Shown here one piece after another: positions 41,811 through 52,801 of a DNA stretch of 64,000 bases. The translations under genes were made by a program, and so were the position numbers. The stretch is taken from the NCBI RefSeq assembly GCF_030814695.1, contig NZ_JAUSVL010000001.1, positions 682,001 to 746,000 of the forward strand, read 5' to 3'. The notes under the pieces were generated by a model, which was not told the DNA's origin, searched no databases, and was given only the letters and a program-made list of their open reading frames with translations. The stretch is from Oligosphaera ethanolica (GTDB taxonomy: Bacteria > Verrucomicrobiota > Lentisphaeria > Oligosphaerales > Oligosphaeraceae). Position 1 is the first letter of the stretch. Each line of letters opens with the position of its first letter.

Positions 41811-43127
41811 ATGGCCGCCAGAAGACGATACAGCAGCAAAAGCTATTACGGTTATCCCCGTTACGTGACCATTGCGGAGCGTCAGTACCAGGCCAGCGAG
41901 GAGATCAACGCCATGCACGCCGACGGGGCCAACCCGTCGCCCGTTGTCATCCAGGGCAGGGCCATCGCCAGCACCTTCTGGGGCAAGGCCTGGTGCGATA
42001 ACGTCGAGTCCTACCAGGACTACTCAAATCGCCTGCCCCGCGGCCGCTCCTACGTCCGCAGTGGAGCGGTCATTGATCTGCAGATCAAAGAAGGCCATGT
42101 CAGCGCCAAGGTCATGGGATCGTCACGCTACAGCATTGAAATGGACATCCAAAAGCTCTCGAGCAGCAAATGGCAACAAATAAAACACGCTTGCGCAGGC
42201 AAGATCAGTTCGCTAGTCGATCTGATTAGTGGCCGACTGAGCCCGGAAATCATGGCCGTCCTCTGCCGCAAAAACGACGGCCTGTTTCCGACGCCAGGCG
42301 AAATCAAAATGACCTGCAGTTGCCCCGACTGGGCCAGTCTTTGCAAGCATCTGGCAGCCGTGCTCTACGGCATCGGCGCCCGCCTGGACACCGAACCCGA
42401 ACTGTTCTTCCTCCTTCGCGGCGTTGATCAGAAAGAGCTGCTCTCTACCAGCATCGTCGAAGCCGCCGTCGCAGGCGCGACGCAAGGCGCAATCAGCGAT
42501 GGTGACCTAAAGGGTATATTCAATATCGATCTCGATGGGCTCGATGGGCTCGATGGGCTCGATGGACAAACACCTGTCCAAGAAAAAACGCCCGCCAGCA
42601 AGGCTGCAACAGATACGACTGCGGCGACCACAGCGGGGACAACGCCTGCCCCCGCCGCCAAGCGCAAGCCCGGACGACCGAAGAAGGCGTCCGCAGAAAC
42701 GACTCCAGCGACCGCCGCCAGGCGCAAGCCCGGACGACCAAAGAAGGCGTCCGCAGCGGCAGCAAGCATAAACACGCCGCCGACTGCAGCGAAGACGACA
42801 ACGGCCGTAACAACGACGACGACGGCGACGGCCGCCAAACGCAAGCCCGGGCGACCGAAGAAGGAGCCGGCAACCACAGTAAAAACGACGCCAGCGACCA
42901 CAACCAAGCGCAAACCCGGGCGACCGCAGAAAGCAGCCGCAACCGCTCTCGATGGCAACTCCGCGACCGCCGCCAAGCGCAAACCCGGGCGACCGCAGAA
43001 AGCAGCCGCAACCGCTCTCGATGGCAACTCCGCGACCGCCGCCAAGCGCAAACCCGGGCGGCCGCGCAAATCCGATGCTGCAGCGCCGCCTGCGGCAGAA
43101 AAAGGTCGGCCGCGCAAAGGCCATTGA
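41811..43127 (+). CDS. SWIM zinc-finger protein with AT-hook tail
   Basis: A 438-residue protein in two parts. Residues 1-230 are a globular region ending in the SWIM motif CSCPDWASLCKH (about 168-179, CxC...CxH), expected to bind zinc and DNA or protein. A 9-bp DNA repeat then gives four GLD units (about 242-254). The rest is a disordered Ala/Thr/Lys tail with six AT-hook cores KPGRPKK or KPGRPQK/RK plus a final GRPRK; AT-hooks bind the minor groove. Two tail units are identical (about 63 bp repeated near 42950-43070). It probably anchors the SNF2 partner on DNA. Confidence 0.9.
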   Translation: MAARRRYSSKSYYGYPRYVTIAERQYQASEEINAMHADGANPSPVVIQGRAIASTFWGKAWCDNVESYQDYSNRLPRGRSYVRSGAVIDLQIKEGHVSAKVMGSSRYSIEMDIQKLSSSKWQQIKHACAGKISSLVDLISGRLSPEIMAVLCRKNDGLFPTPGEIKMTCSCPDWASLCKHLAAVLYGIGARLDTEPELFFLLRGVDQKELLSTSIVEAAVAGATQGAISDGDLKGIFNIDLDGLDGLDGLDGQTPVQEKTPASKAATDTTAATTAGTTPAPAAKRKPGRPKKASAETTPATAARRKPGRPKKASAAAASINTPPTAAKTTTAVTTTTTATAAKRKPGRPKKEPATTVKTTPATTTKRKPGRPQKAAATALDGNSATAAKRKPGRPQKAAATALDGNSATAAKRKPGRPRKSDAAAPPAAEKGRPRKGH

Positions 43128-43179
43128 TTAACTTGGCAACATGTTCTCACTGCCCCTAACACCCCCCCGGAGGACCGTC

Positions 43180-45354
43180 ATGAGCAACCTCGCCATTCTA
43201 CCCGTCGGCAACGCGCAGCCAGCCCTGCCCTGCCAGCATTTCCCCATGCCATACCAAGCCGTAATCTGGCGCAACTGGGGCATGGTGCCCATGGCGCGTC
43301 TGGCGCAGATTCTTGACTGCAGCGAGGACCAGCTCGTCCACGCCGCCGGCGCCATGGGCCTGCAGCCACAGGACGATCTCTGCGACACCTGGTGCCAGCG
43401 GGGCTACCAGACCATCATCCGCCAAAACTGGCATCTGCTCAGCTACGAACAGCTCCTCGTCGCCATCGCTTGGACGCCAGAAAAACTCGATTTCATCCTG
43501 CGCGAGGACGACTTCTTCTGGCACAAGCTCGGCTACTTCAAGCCGATTGTTGACTCTCCCCGCTACACGCCACTCAACGCTGAGCAGGCCCGGGCCACGG
43601 CGCAGCTGCGCCACTGGCTCGAGGACGCCCTGGCGCCCCTGCCACCGCAGTCAGCAGCGCCCTTCGCCTTCCTGCATCAGCGCCTGAACCACGCCGCACC
43701 CACGCCGGCGGCGGCCGACGGCGGCCTGCGCATGATCTACTCCTACTCGGCGCTCTACGGCGATCCGTTGCTGGACAGCGCGGCCGATCCCTTCCCCGAC
43801 GAGCTTCTAGCGGATTATGCGGCGGCCGGCGTCAACGCCCTGTGGATGCAAGCCGTGCTCTATCTGCTGGTGCCGTGGTTTGGCGACACGCCGTACTCCG
43901 CGCAACACGAGCTGCGCATCGCGAATCTTCGCCAGCTCACCGCGCGCTTACGCAAGCACGGCCTCAAGCTCATGCTGTACATCAACGAGCCCCGCGCCAT
44001 GCCCGAGCCGTTCTTCCAGTTCCACCCGGACTGGCGCGGCTGCAAAGACCGCAGTACCGACCTCTATACACTCTGCACCAGCCTGCCCGAAGTCCGCGAG
44101 AAACTCAGCCAGGGCGTGGAAACGCTTTTCCGACTAGTCCCCGACCTCGGCGGCCTCTTCTGCATCAGCATGTCCGAAAACCTCACCAACTGCTGGTCCC
44201 GCAGCTCATTGGCAAAGCCCACGGCCTGCCCGCGTTGCGCCCAACGCCCACCCGCCGATGTCGTGGCCGAGGTCATCAACGCCATCAACGACGGCGCCCG
44301 CCGCGGCAAAGCCGACGCTGACGTCATCGCCTGGAGCTGGGCCTGGCCGAGCGCCTGGGACGCCGATGTGCTCTGCCAACTCCCCAAAAATGTCAAAGTG
44401 ATGAGCGTCAGTGAAACCGCCGTGCCCACCCATGTCGGCGGCATCGACGGCGTAGTCAGCGACTACTCCATCTCCAAACCCGGCCCGGGCCCCGTCGCCA
44501 GCCGCCTGTGGGACCTCGCCAGAGCCCAGGGCCTCGACGTTGTCGCCAAGACCCAGCTCAATAACACCTGGGAGAACTCCGCCGTGCCGTACCTGCCGGT
44601 GCCCGACCTCGTCGAAGAACACCTGCAGGGCCTGCGCGCCAAAGGCATCAGCAACTTTATGCTCAGCTGGACCCTCGGTGGCTTCCCTGGCGGCAACATC
44701 CGGCTGCTGCACCACAGCAAGGAAGAACTCGCACAGATGGACTTCGGTAAGGCCGCGCCGGACATTCTCCGCGCATACCGCTGTTTCTCCGACGCCTTCC
44801 GCCATTTTCCCCTGCACGGCACCAGCCAGCTGTACCTCGCACCACAGAATTACGGCCCGCATAACCTGCTCTACGACAGCCCAACCGACTACCGCGCGAC
44901 CATGATCGGTTGCCCATACGACGACCTCAAAGCCTGGCGCGGCGGCGAGCATTACCCCGAAGACGTCTTCGAAAACGAATTCCGCCTCCTCAGCGACGGC
45001 TGGCAAGACGGCCTGGACATCCTCCGACGCGTTGCCCCGGCCATCGCCCCGACGCAACGCCAGTGCTTCGACGACCTGTGGCATGTCGCCGAAGCGGCCT
45101 ACTGCCATTTCCGCAGCAGCTATCTGCAAATCGCCTTCGTGCGCCGACGCCAGGCGGAAGACCACGCGGCCATGCGCGACATCCTCCACGATGAAATAGC
45201 TCTTGCCCAGCGCCTCCTAGCCGTCATGAACGGCGACTCCCGCATCGGCTTCGAAGCCAGCAACCATTACTACTACACCCGCAATAGCATCATCGAAAAA
45301 ATCTTTAACTGCCAACACCTGCTCGCCACACTGGGCAACAACAACCAGAACTGA
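43180..45354 (+). CDS. Uncharacterised 724-residue protein, glycosidase-like barrel
   Basis: Starts at the ATG with GGAGG 7 bases upstream; an in-frame ATG at 43141 lacks such a site. Residues about 1-130 look helical. The middle (about 170-510) has the rhythm of a TIM barrel: GVNALWMQAVLYLLVPW, LKLMLYINEPRAMPEPFF, LFCISMSENLTNCW, ADADVIAWSWAWPSAWD, VVAKTQLNNTWENS and FMLSWTLGGFPGGN. These motifs fit a glycoside-hydrolase-type barrel, perhaps GH20-like, but I do not recognise the family and name no function. There is no signal peptide. The C-terminal ~200 residues are helical and end VMNGDSRIGFEASNHYYYTR. Confidence 0.8.
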   Translation: MSNLAILPVGNAQPALPCQHFPMPYQAVIWRNWGMVPMARLAQILDCSEDQLVHAAGAMGLQPQDDLCDTWCQRGYQTIIRQNWHLLSYEQLLVAIAWTPEKLDFILREDDFFWHKLGYFKPIVDSPRYTPLNAEQARATAQLRHWLEDALAPLPPQSAAPFAFLHQRLNHAAPTPAAADGGLRMIYSYSALYGDPLLDSAADPFPDELLADYAAAGVNALWMQAVLYLLVPWFGDTPYSAQHELRIANLRQLTARLRKHGLKLMLYINEPRAMPEPFFQFHPDWRGCKDRSTDLYTLCTSLPEVREKLSQGVETLFRLVPDLGGLFCISMSENLTNCWSRSSLAKPTACPRCAQRPPADVVAEVINAINDGARRGKADADVIAWSWAWPSAWDADVLCQLPKNVKVMSVSETAVPTHVGGIDGVVSDYSISKPGPGPVASRLWDLARAQGLDVVAKTQLNNTWENSAVPYLPVPDLVEEHLQGLRAKGISNFMLSWTLGGFPGGNIRLLHHSKEELAQMDFGKAAPDILRAYRCFSDAFRHFPLHGTSQLYLAPQNYGPHNLLYDSPTDYRATMIGCPYDDLKAWRGGEHYPEDVFENEFRLLSDGWQDGLDILRRVAPAIAPTQRQCFDDLWHVAEAAYCHFRSSYLQIAFVRRRQAEDHAAMRDILHDEIALAQRLLAVMNGDSRIGFEASNHYYYTRNSIIEKIFNCQHLLATLGNNNQN

Positions 45355-45368
45355 CCAGACCGCGAAAA

Positions 45369-45473
45369 ATGATCGTCGATCGGACTGATCGGACTGATCG
45401 GACTGATCGGACTGATCAATCCGACGGATCGGTCCGATCGGTCCGATCGGTCGGATCCGTCAGATCCGTCCGC
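45369..45473. repeat. GATCGGACT tandem array, copy 2
   Basis: Four GATCGGACT units are followed by GGATCGGTCCGATCGGTCCGA-type units of opposite sense, so the two halves can form a long imperfect hairpin. It ends GTCCGC, like the arrays at 131 and 63284. It lies just after the stop of the 724-residue protein. Confidence 0.85.
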
Positions 45474-45691
45474 AAAGAGGACCACTAGGACCGTGAGGAC
45501 GCCTTGGCTCCTGGGAGCGCCGCCGTCCCGGCGGCACTTATTGGCGACTGCGCGCACTGCGGTGAGGACTCACGGACTCATGAGGCATGGTCCCATGGAT
45601 TGGACCGTGGGGACTTTCTGGACCATGGGGAATGACGCCTTGGACGCTGGGGACCGGTTGTGGACTACTTGGACACCAGGGACTGACTGGC

Positions 45692-45799
45692 AGCGTCCAC
45701 AATGTCCACAATGTCCACAATGTCCACAATGTCCACAATGTCCACAATGTCCACAATGTCCACAATGTCCACAATGTCCACGATGTCCATAGCGTCCAT
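45692..45799. repeat. 9-bp minisatellite (AATGTCCAC)
   Basis: Nine perfect copies of AATGTCCAC (45701-45781) with one degenerate unit before and two after. The array falls 250 bp upstream of the permease start. Because the unit is a multiple of three, several frames stay open through it, but none is a convincing gene. A related, degenerate TGTCCAC array is at 53485-53526. Confidence 0.95.
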
Positions 45800-46048
45800 T
45801 TCAGCGCCCAGTGTCCCGCCAGGCAAGAGGCGGCGCTGGCGGCCAGCTATTCGCAACCGACCGATTACGTCGATCAGGCCGATCTTTGCGTTCTTTGCAG
45901 GAAAAACGGCTTGGCTGGCCTACATTATGCGACCAGCAAAACCCCGGCGACAACCAATCGTTCTGTTTACCGCCGGCCGTTTTCCCTCGCTTCATCTGCC
46001 CCCCTATTTTTCCTCGTCCTCATCCCCCTTTCCTCGACAATCTCGCCC

Positions 46049-47356
46049 ATGCCCACGTCACTTCGCCCCACCATATCGCGCGTCTTGAGTCCCTCGTCGC
46101 TCACCCTCGGAGTTGCGGCTCTGCAGCAGACCATGGCGATGTTTGCCGGGCTGGTGATGGTCCCGTTGATCATTGCCCGCGGCATCGGCGTCAGCGCCGA
46201 GGACAGTACGCGGCTGGTGGGCATCGCCATCCTGGTATCGGGTCTGACGACCTTTCTGCAAGTGAGCCGCTGGGGGGTGCTAGGGTCGGGCTATTTGCTG
46301 GTGATGGGCTCCAGCAGCCTGTTCATCGCGCCGTCCATCATGGCGGGCAAGGCCGGCGGCCTAGCGCTGGTCTGCGGCATGACGCTGGCCATGGCGCCGG
46401 TTGAAGCGCTGCTCAGCCCAGCGGCACGTGTTCTCAAACGCCTGGCGCCGCCGCTGGTGATCGGCGTCATTGTCATCCTGCTGGCCTGCTCCATCGTCCC
46501 GGTTAGCATCCAGCAGTTCATGGGCGGCTTCAACGCCGGCGACGACCTGGCCAGTTGGCGCATGCTCGCGGTGGGCAGCTTCACTGTTGTCTGCACCTTC
46601 CTGGCCAATGCCTGCCCCTGGGGCATCGTCCGCGTCGGCTCCGTCATTGTCGGTCTCCTGGCTGGATCGGCGCTGGCGGCGCTCTTCGGCATGGGCGATG
46701 TCAGCCACTTGCGCGAAGCCGCCTGGCTGGCCTTGCCGCAACCCGGCTGGACCGGCCTGGCCTTCTCGCTGGATTTCGCCCTGCCCTTTGCCATACTCTA
46801 CGTCATTAGCGCCATCGAGACCTTTGGCGACATCCACGCCATCGCCGTCGTCAGCGGCGAAAAAATGAGCGCGGTAGAGAATCGCCGGCTCAGCGGCGGC
46901 CTCATGGCCGACGCCGTGGGCAGCGCCCTGGCCGGGCTCTTCGGCACCGTTGCCAACACCAGTTTCAGCGGCAACATCGCCATCGCCGAATTAAGCGGCG
47001 TGACCTCGCGCAAAGTGGGCGTCATCGTCGCGGCGCTACTGATCGTGCTGAGTTTCTTCCCCAAACTGGCGGCGGCGTTGACGATCATGCCCGCGCCGGT
47101 GCTGGGCGGCAGCATGCTGGTCGCTGTGGCCATCCTGCTCAGCGTGGGCCTGCGCATTTTATTCAGCGGCCAGCCCAGTCATGGCGAATTGATGGTCGCC
47201 GGCATGGCGCTGGCCATCGGCTTGGGCGTCCAAAGCAGCCCGGCCATCGCGACGCACGCGCCGGCGTGGCTAGCGCCGCTACTGCGCTCAAGCATCTGCA
47301 TGGGCACCCTCGTCGCCATTGTCGGCAACACCTGCCGCCGCTGGTCAAAAGCATAG
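46049..47356 (+). CDS. NCS2 nucleobase permease (uracil/xanthine type)
   Basis: 435 residues from the ATG of PTSLRPTISRVLSPS. The frame is open to 45587 only because of the minisatellite. There are about 12-14 hydrophobic segments. Family motifs include LGVAALQQTMAMFAGLVMVP at the start, YVISAIETFGDIHAIAVVSG (substrate-site Glu in helix 8) and FGTVANTSFSGNIAIAELSG (helix 10, with Asn in place of the usual acidic/Gln position). It imports a purine or pyrimidine base with a proton or sodium ion. No clear ribosome site lies before the ATG. trmO follows 25 bases later. Confidence 0.88.
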   Translation: MPTSLRPTISRVLSPSSLTLGVAALQQTMAMFAGLVMVPLIIARGIGVSAEDSTRLVGIAILVSGLTTFLQVSRWGVLGSGYLLVMGSSSLFIAPSIMAGKAGGLALVCGMTLAMAPVEALLSPAARVLKRLAPPLVIGVIVILLACSIVPVSIQQFMGGFNAGDDLASWRMLAVGSFTVVCTFLANACPWGIVRVGSVIVGLLAGSALAALFGMGDVSHLREAAWLALPQPGWTGLAFSLDFALPFAILYVISAIETFGDIHAIAVVSGEKMSAVENRRLSGGLMADAVGSALAGLFGTVANTSFSGNIAIAELSGVTSRKVGVIVAALLIVLSFFPKLAAALTIMPAPVLGGSMLVAVAILLSVGLRILFSGQPSHGELMVAGMALAIGLGVQSSPAIATHAPAWLAPLLRSSICMGTLVAIVGNTCRRWSKA

Positions 47357-47381
47357 TCTGCCAACCACCACCTGAACCGCC

Positions 47382-48215
47382 ATGCCGAACCATCCGACCC
47401 CATCCCCAGCCGACGCCCCTCTGGCTCTCACGCCCATCGGCACCTTCCATGCCGATGCCAAATACGCCTACGATGTGCCCCGCCAAGCCGTCCTGGCTGA
47501 CAGCAACCGCGGCGTCATCACCCTCCGCCCTGACGGCAATTTCCAGGACGCCCTCCGCGACCTCGACGGCTTTTCGCACATTTGGGTGCTGTTCTGGTTC
47601 CATCGCAACCAGCATTGGCGCCCCGTGGTGCGACCGCCCTGCCATCGCAATCGCAAGGTCGGCGTCTTTGCCAGCCGCGCGCCCTACCGGCCGAACCCCA
47701 TTGGCCTCAGCTGCGTCGAGCTCGTCGCCATCAAAGGTCTCGACATCATCATCGCCCGTCATGACCTCCTTGACGGCACGCCCATCCTCGACATCAAGCC
47801 CTACCTCCCCTACGCCGACGCCTTTCCCGACGCCGATCCCGGCTGGACCAGGGACGACGACAACGCGCGCTTCACCGTCCGCTTCGCCGACAACGCCCAC
47901 CAGCAGCTCTGCTGGCTGGAGATGAACGGCCTAACCTGCCTGCGTCCTTTCATCCTCAATCATCTCAGCTACGAGCCTCTCAACCCACGCCGGCATCGCC
48001 TGGAAGCCGTCTGCGACGACTCGGCCATCCTCGCCTACCGCACCTGGCGCGCATTTTACCACTGCGACCCTCAGCAGCGCAGCATCACCGTCCTCAACGT
48101 CTTCTCGGCATACAACAACGATGAAATCAGCGACAGTCAGGACAAATACCGCGACAAGGCCCTCCACCGCCGCTACACCCAGGCGCAACCCGGTGCAGGC
48201 CCCGCCAGCAAATAA
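47382..48215 (+). CDS. trmO: tRNA (N6-threonylcarbamoyladenosine-37) methyltransferase
   Basis: A 277-residue protein of the TrmO/YaeB (UPF0066) family. LTPIGTFHA starts the beta-barrel domain. Conserved stretches are LDGFSHIWVLFWFHR, VGVFASRAPYRPNPIGLSC (SAM-binding Arg and Asn) and LLDGTPILDIKPYLPYADAF. The extra C-terminal domain (about 160-277) is the length seen in E. coli-type enzymes. It uses S-adenosylmethionine to form m6t6A in tRNA-Thr(GGU). It is convergent with the acyltransferase gene. Confidence 0.95.
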   Translation: MPNHPTPSPADAPLALTPIGTFHADAKYAYDVPRQAVLADSNRGVITLRPDGNFQDALRDLDGFSHIWVLFWFHRNQHWRPVVRPPCHRNRKVGVFASRAPYRPNPIGLSCVELVAIKGLDIIIARHDLLDGTPILDIKPYLPYADAFPDADPGWTRDDDNARFTVRFADNAHQQLCWLEMNGLTCLRPFILNHLSYEPLNPRRHRLEAVCDDSAILAYRTWRAFYHCDPQQRSITVLNVFSAYNNDEISDSQDKYRDKALHRRYTQAQPGAGPASK

Positions 48216-48248
48216 ACGCGCACCCGCCCCGCACGCACAACGGCACCC

Positions 48249-49363
48249 TCAGGCAATGATCCAGCGGGTGTTTTTGACGCCGAGCTTCTTCAGCCCAAGC
48301 TGTACGGCCACGACGCCGGCAGTCATCAACAGAGTCGTCAGCACTGCCGCCACCAGCAACGACACCAAGATCAACGGCTCGGACAAAACGGTGACATAGC
48401 GACGGAAAATCGGCGCGACTATCACGCCAATGAAGCTGTTGTGATAGAGATAAATGCCAAAACTGGTCGGCGATATCCGCAGCAGTAGTTCCCGCATGGA
48501 CTTGCCAATCCCCGCCGTCGCGGTGGCCGCGTTGCGAGCCAGCGTCCCGATGTATGCCAAGCTGAAGACCAGCCGGCACAGAGTCTGGATATGCGCTTCA
48601 TCCGGCAGGACGCAGGCAACAAAAAAGAGTACCACACTCAGGCTCGCCAAAACAAGCTGCCGTCGTCGCAGCCACAGCAGCCAGCGTTCGTGGTCCAACG
48701 CGCCGGCCATGCCCAGCAGGTAGAAGGGCAGAAAATAAAGCGTATTGTGCAACACCTGCAGGTAGCCCGCCCGGCCAATGACCAGCGACAGCACGAAAAA
48801 CAGCGCAATCACGACATGGTGCCACCTCTGCCGCATAAGCCACAAGGTCAACGGCGTCAACAGGAAAAAAATCATGAGCATCGGCACAAACCACAGGTGC
48901 ACGCCGCCACGCCCCGCGAGCAGACTCACCAGTACCTCACGAACGAAACTCAGCAGCTGATAATTGCCACCACGAATGCACTGCATAAGCTCCAGCAACA
49001 CCGTCGCAATCGCGTAGGGACACAATATCGTCAGCGCTTTCTTGCGCAAAAAAGGCAAGAAACGAAAATTTGTCGACTGGTACTGGCACAGAAAACCCGC
49101 CAGCAGTGCAAACAGCGCCGTCCCGCTGTCCGCCAGCGCCCCCACGCCGCCATACACATGGGGCAACTGGCGAAAGACTAGAAACAGCAGATGATAGACC
49201 ACAATCAGAAACATCGCCAGCGCCCGCCAGTCGTCCAGTACGTCCAGATGTCCCGTCGCCGGCCGGTGTAACGCCGGGTCAGTGGACAAACGCGGTACTG
49301 CCGGCGCTGCAGCGGCAGCGCTGGCCAAGCCCTCCCTCTCCGGAGACGGCCTATGATCAATCA

Positions 49364-49364
<1 letters not shown>
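48249..49364 (-). CDS. Acyltransferase-3 family membrane protein
   Basis: A 371-residue protein with about ten transmembrane segments. After a 40-residue soluble head, VLDDWRALAMFLIVVYHLLF gives the family's active-site His. HLWFVPMLMIFFLLTPL and FGIYLYHNSFIG are further family motifs. These enzymes acylate surface sugars such as O-antigen, peptidoglycan or exopolysaccharide. Its ATG overlaps the argH stop (TAATG), so the two are translationally coupled although functionally unrelated. Confidence 0.9.
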
Positions 49365-50749
<1,385 letters not shown>

Positions 50750-50752
50750 GAC

Positions 50753-51586
50753 TCAACCTTCTTTCTGCTGGTTGCCGTTGCCGTTGCCGCAGCTGCAGCC
50801 GCCGTTGCCGGCCGTGCAGTCCTTGCCGGCCGCGCCACCGCTGGCTGGCGGCGTGCAACGGGTGAGGCAGTCGAGTATCTGCGCAGCGGCGATAGTGATG
50901 TGACCGGCATTGAAGCCCGCACGCACCAGCTCCTTGTAAAACGACTCCGCCAGCAGCCGCACCACCTTGGTGGGGTTGTTCAGCGACAGCACCATCAGAT
51001 TCTTCAGTCGCTCATCTTCGCTGATGTTCTTGCCGGCGGCGCAGTTCGCCGCCTGAAACTCCTGCGATTTGATGGCGAAGTGCTGCCGCAGGTAATCGTA
51101 CACTTTCGAGTTCTCAATGACCAGTGACGCAAAAGAGCCGATCAGCGAAAAGAGCCGGCGCCGAATGGGATCGTAGGGCTTGTTGCTCTCGGACTTGGCA
51201 CCGCTGGCGACCAGCAGGCCAATCCGCTCGCCCTTGACCGTGACCGGCATGACAATCATGGGGAAACGCAGGCCCTCAATACCGGAATCAACCCAGTTGA
51301 TCTGATGGAGGCTACGCAGCCGCCACAGTATGCTGTGCAACCGCGCCGGCAGATCCACTGGAAAGCCCACCCGCAACTTATCGCCCTCAATGCCCACGGC
51401 AGAACGCAGGATGAGATTGTGCGTGCCCTCATCCCGGAACAGAAAACCGGCCTGATCAGTGCCCATGAGCTTCCGCGTCATGCTGGTGATCTGATCCAGG
51501 CCGTCGTCCAGCGAACGTGGTACCGTCAGGGCTTCCGAAAGAATCTTCAACACGTCAAGGCTGTTTTCAAAGTCATTCGTGCTCAT
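50753..51586 (-). CDS. GAF-domain protein with Gly/Cys-rich tail
   Basis: A 277-residue protein. Residues about 15-165 form a GAF-like sensory domain: LDDGLDQITSMTRKLMGTDQ, LRFPMIVMPVTVKGERIGLL, RLFSLIGSFASLVIENS. A helical segment follows (170-245). The last 30 residues are Gly/Cys/Asn-rich (NGGCSCGNGNGN), preceded by CLTRC. There is no output kinase or cyclase domain, so it probably acts by protein contacts, perhaps with a metal or Fe-S site in the tail. Its stop lies 3 bases before argH, and holA lies 62 bases upstream. Confidence 0.75.
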   Translation of the reverse strand: MSTNDFENSLDVLKILSEALTVPRSLDDGLDQITSMTRKLMGTDQAGFLFRDEGTHNLILRSAVGIEGDKLRVGFPVDLPARLHSILWRLRSLHQINWVDSGIEGLRFPMIVMPVTVKGERIGLLVASGAKSESNKPYDPIRRRLFSLIGSFASLVIENSKVYDYLRQHFAIKSQEFQAANCAAGKNISEDERLKNLMVLSLNNPTKVVRLLAESFYKELVRAGFNAGHITIAAAQILDCLTRCTPPASGGAAGKDCTAGNGGCSCGNGNGNQQKEG

Positions 51587-51648
51587 ATCGTTTATTCCTG
51601 CTTGGGCTTGTTGCGGTTGCTACACCTAATTGCTTGCGGGACTCTATC

Positions 51649-52773
51649 TTAACGGCGGCCACAGCCGACGATGCGAATCAAGGCGTTTTCCAGGGACACT
51701 CGCGCCGCCGTGGCCGACGACATGCACTGCCACAACGCATCGCGCAGCACCCGGATGGCCTCAATCATCTCCTGCGGCGAAAAACGGCCAATCTCCTCGG
51801 CCAGTTTCATCGCCCGGTAGGGATGGTAGTTGACAAAGGTCATGCCTTCGGCCACCAAGGCATTCTTCTCCTCGGCACTCGCGCCTTCAAGGAAACGCTT
51901 GAGCCCCGGCGCATTGCTTATACGCTGTTCAGCCATGAAGACCTTAATGCGCAGCGCCTCGCGAAAATAATTAGCCGCGTTGATGATCAGCGAGCGCGCC
52001 GCCCGGTCGTCGTCCTTCTCCTGGCCGACCAGGCTGTTCACCACCTGCAGCACGGATGCGAGATTACGGCTGCCGAGGGCACTGCCCATCACCCAGATCA
52101 TCTCTTCAGCCTGGCCCGTGCAGACGGCCGCGGCATCAGCCATCGTCACCGGCTGCTTCGTGCCGCCGCAGTAGCAGATCAGCTTCTCCAGCTCGACGTC
52201 GATCCGCGAGGTGTCGGTGCCGACAATGTCCACCAGGAAATTGCACACGTCATCACGCAGGGTCAGGCCCTTGTCGGCGGCTGCCTGTTGGATGTAGGCC
52301 ACCATCGTGCGCTCCCAGCCCATCTTTTTCCGGTCAGGCTGGTTGAAGAGACGCAATTCGCCCACGGCCTCGCAGGCCTTGCCCAGCGCCCGGCGCCGGT
52401 CGATGCCGACGCCATCCATCACCAACACGATGTCCTGCCCGATGCCTGCGCCGATCAGCTCGGCCAAATCGCGCAGCGCACCGCCAACAGTATCGCCGCC
52501 CTTCTTCTCGCCTTCGGCGTCAAACCCCGTGAAATGCTTGAGCCATACCGTCTTTTGACCGCCTAGGAATGGCGGCGACTTCAGTGACCGCAGCATGCCG
52601 TAGAGCATCGCCGCCGTCGGCCCGGCATCGCCCTCCTGAAAAAGCTCAAAAGCAAAGGGATCGGGATTTTCGCCCGCAATGGACCGCACCAGCTTGTCCG
52701 CCTCAGCATGGATGAGACTGGCGTCGTTGCCACTGAGCAAAAATACATTGACCGATTTCTTTGCCAACTCCAA
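51649..52773 (-). CDS. holA: DNA polymerase III delta subunit
   Basis: About 374 residues. The most likely start is a TTG at 52773 or 52767 (start of LELAKKSVNVFLLSGNDAS), because longer frames run through the upstream gene; no ATG fits. It has the HolA layout: an N-terminal AAA-like domain (VNVFLLSGNDASLIHAEADK, without a true Walker A), a middle LRDDVCNFLVDIVGTDTSRI and a C-terminal helical domain. It opens the sliding clamp as part of the clamp loader. The start overlaps none of the upstream membrane-protein gene if 52773 is used. Confidence 0.85.
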   Translation of the reverse strand: MELAKKSVNVFLLSGNDASLIHAEADKLVRSIAGENPDPFAFELFQEGDAGPTAAMLYGMLRSLKSPPFLGGQKTVWLKHFTGFDAEGEKKGGDTVGGALRDLAELIGAGIGQDIVLVMDGVGIDRRRALGKACEAVGELRLFNQPDRKKMGWERTMVAYIQQAAADKGLTLRDDVCNFLVDIVGTDTSRIDVELEKLICYCGGTKQPVTMADAAAVCTGQAEEMIWVMGSALGSRNLASVLQVVNSLVGQEKDDDRAARSLIINAANYFREALRIKVFMAEQRISNAPGLKRFLEGASAEEKNALVAEGMTFVNYHPYRAMKLAEEIGRFSPQEMIEAIRVLRDALWQCMSSATAARVSLENALIRIVGCGRR

Positions 52774-52801
52774 GACCTTTCCCGCACCGTCGTCGCGACC
52801 C

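Noticed and set aside
45587..46048. N-terminal extension of the NCS2 permease through the minisatellite
   Set aside because: The extension is mostly translated 9-bp repeat and lacks family similarity. The permease fold begins at the ATG at 46049.
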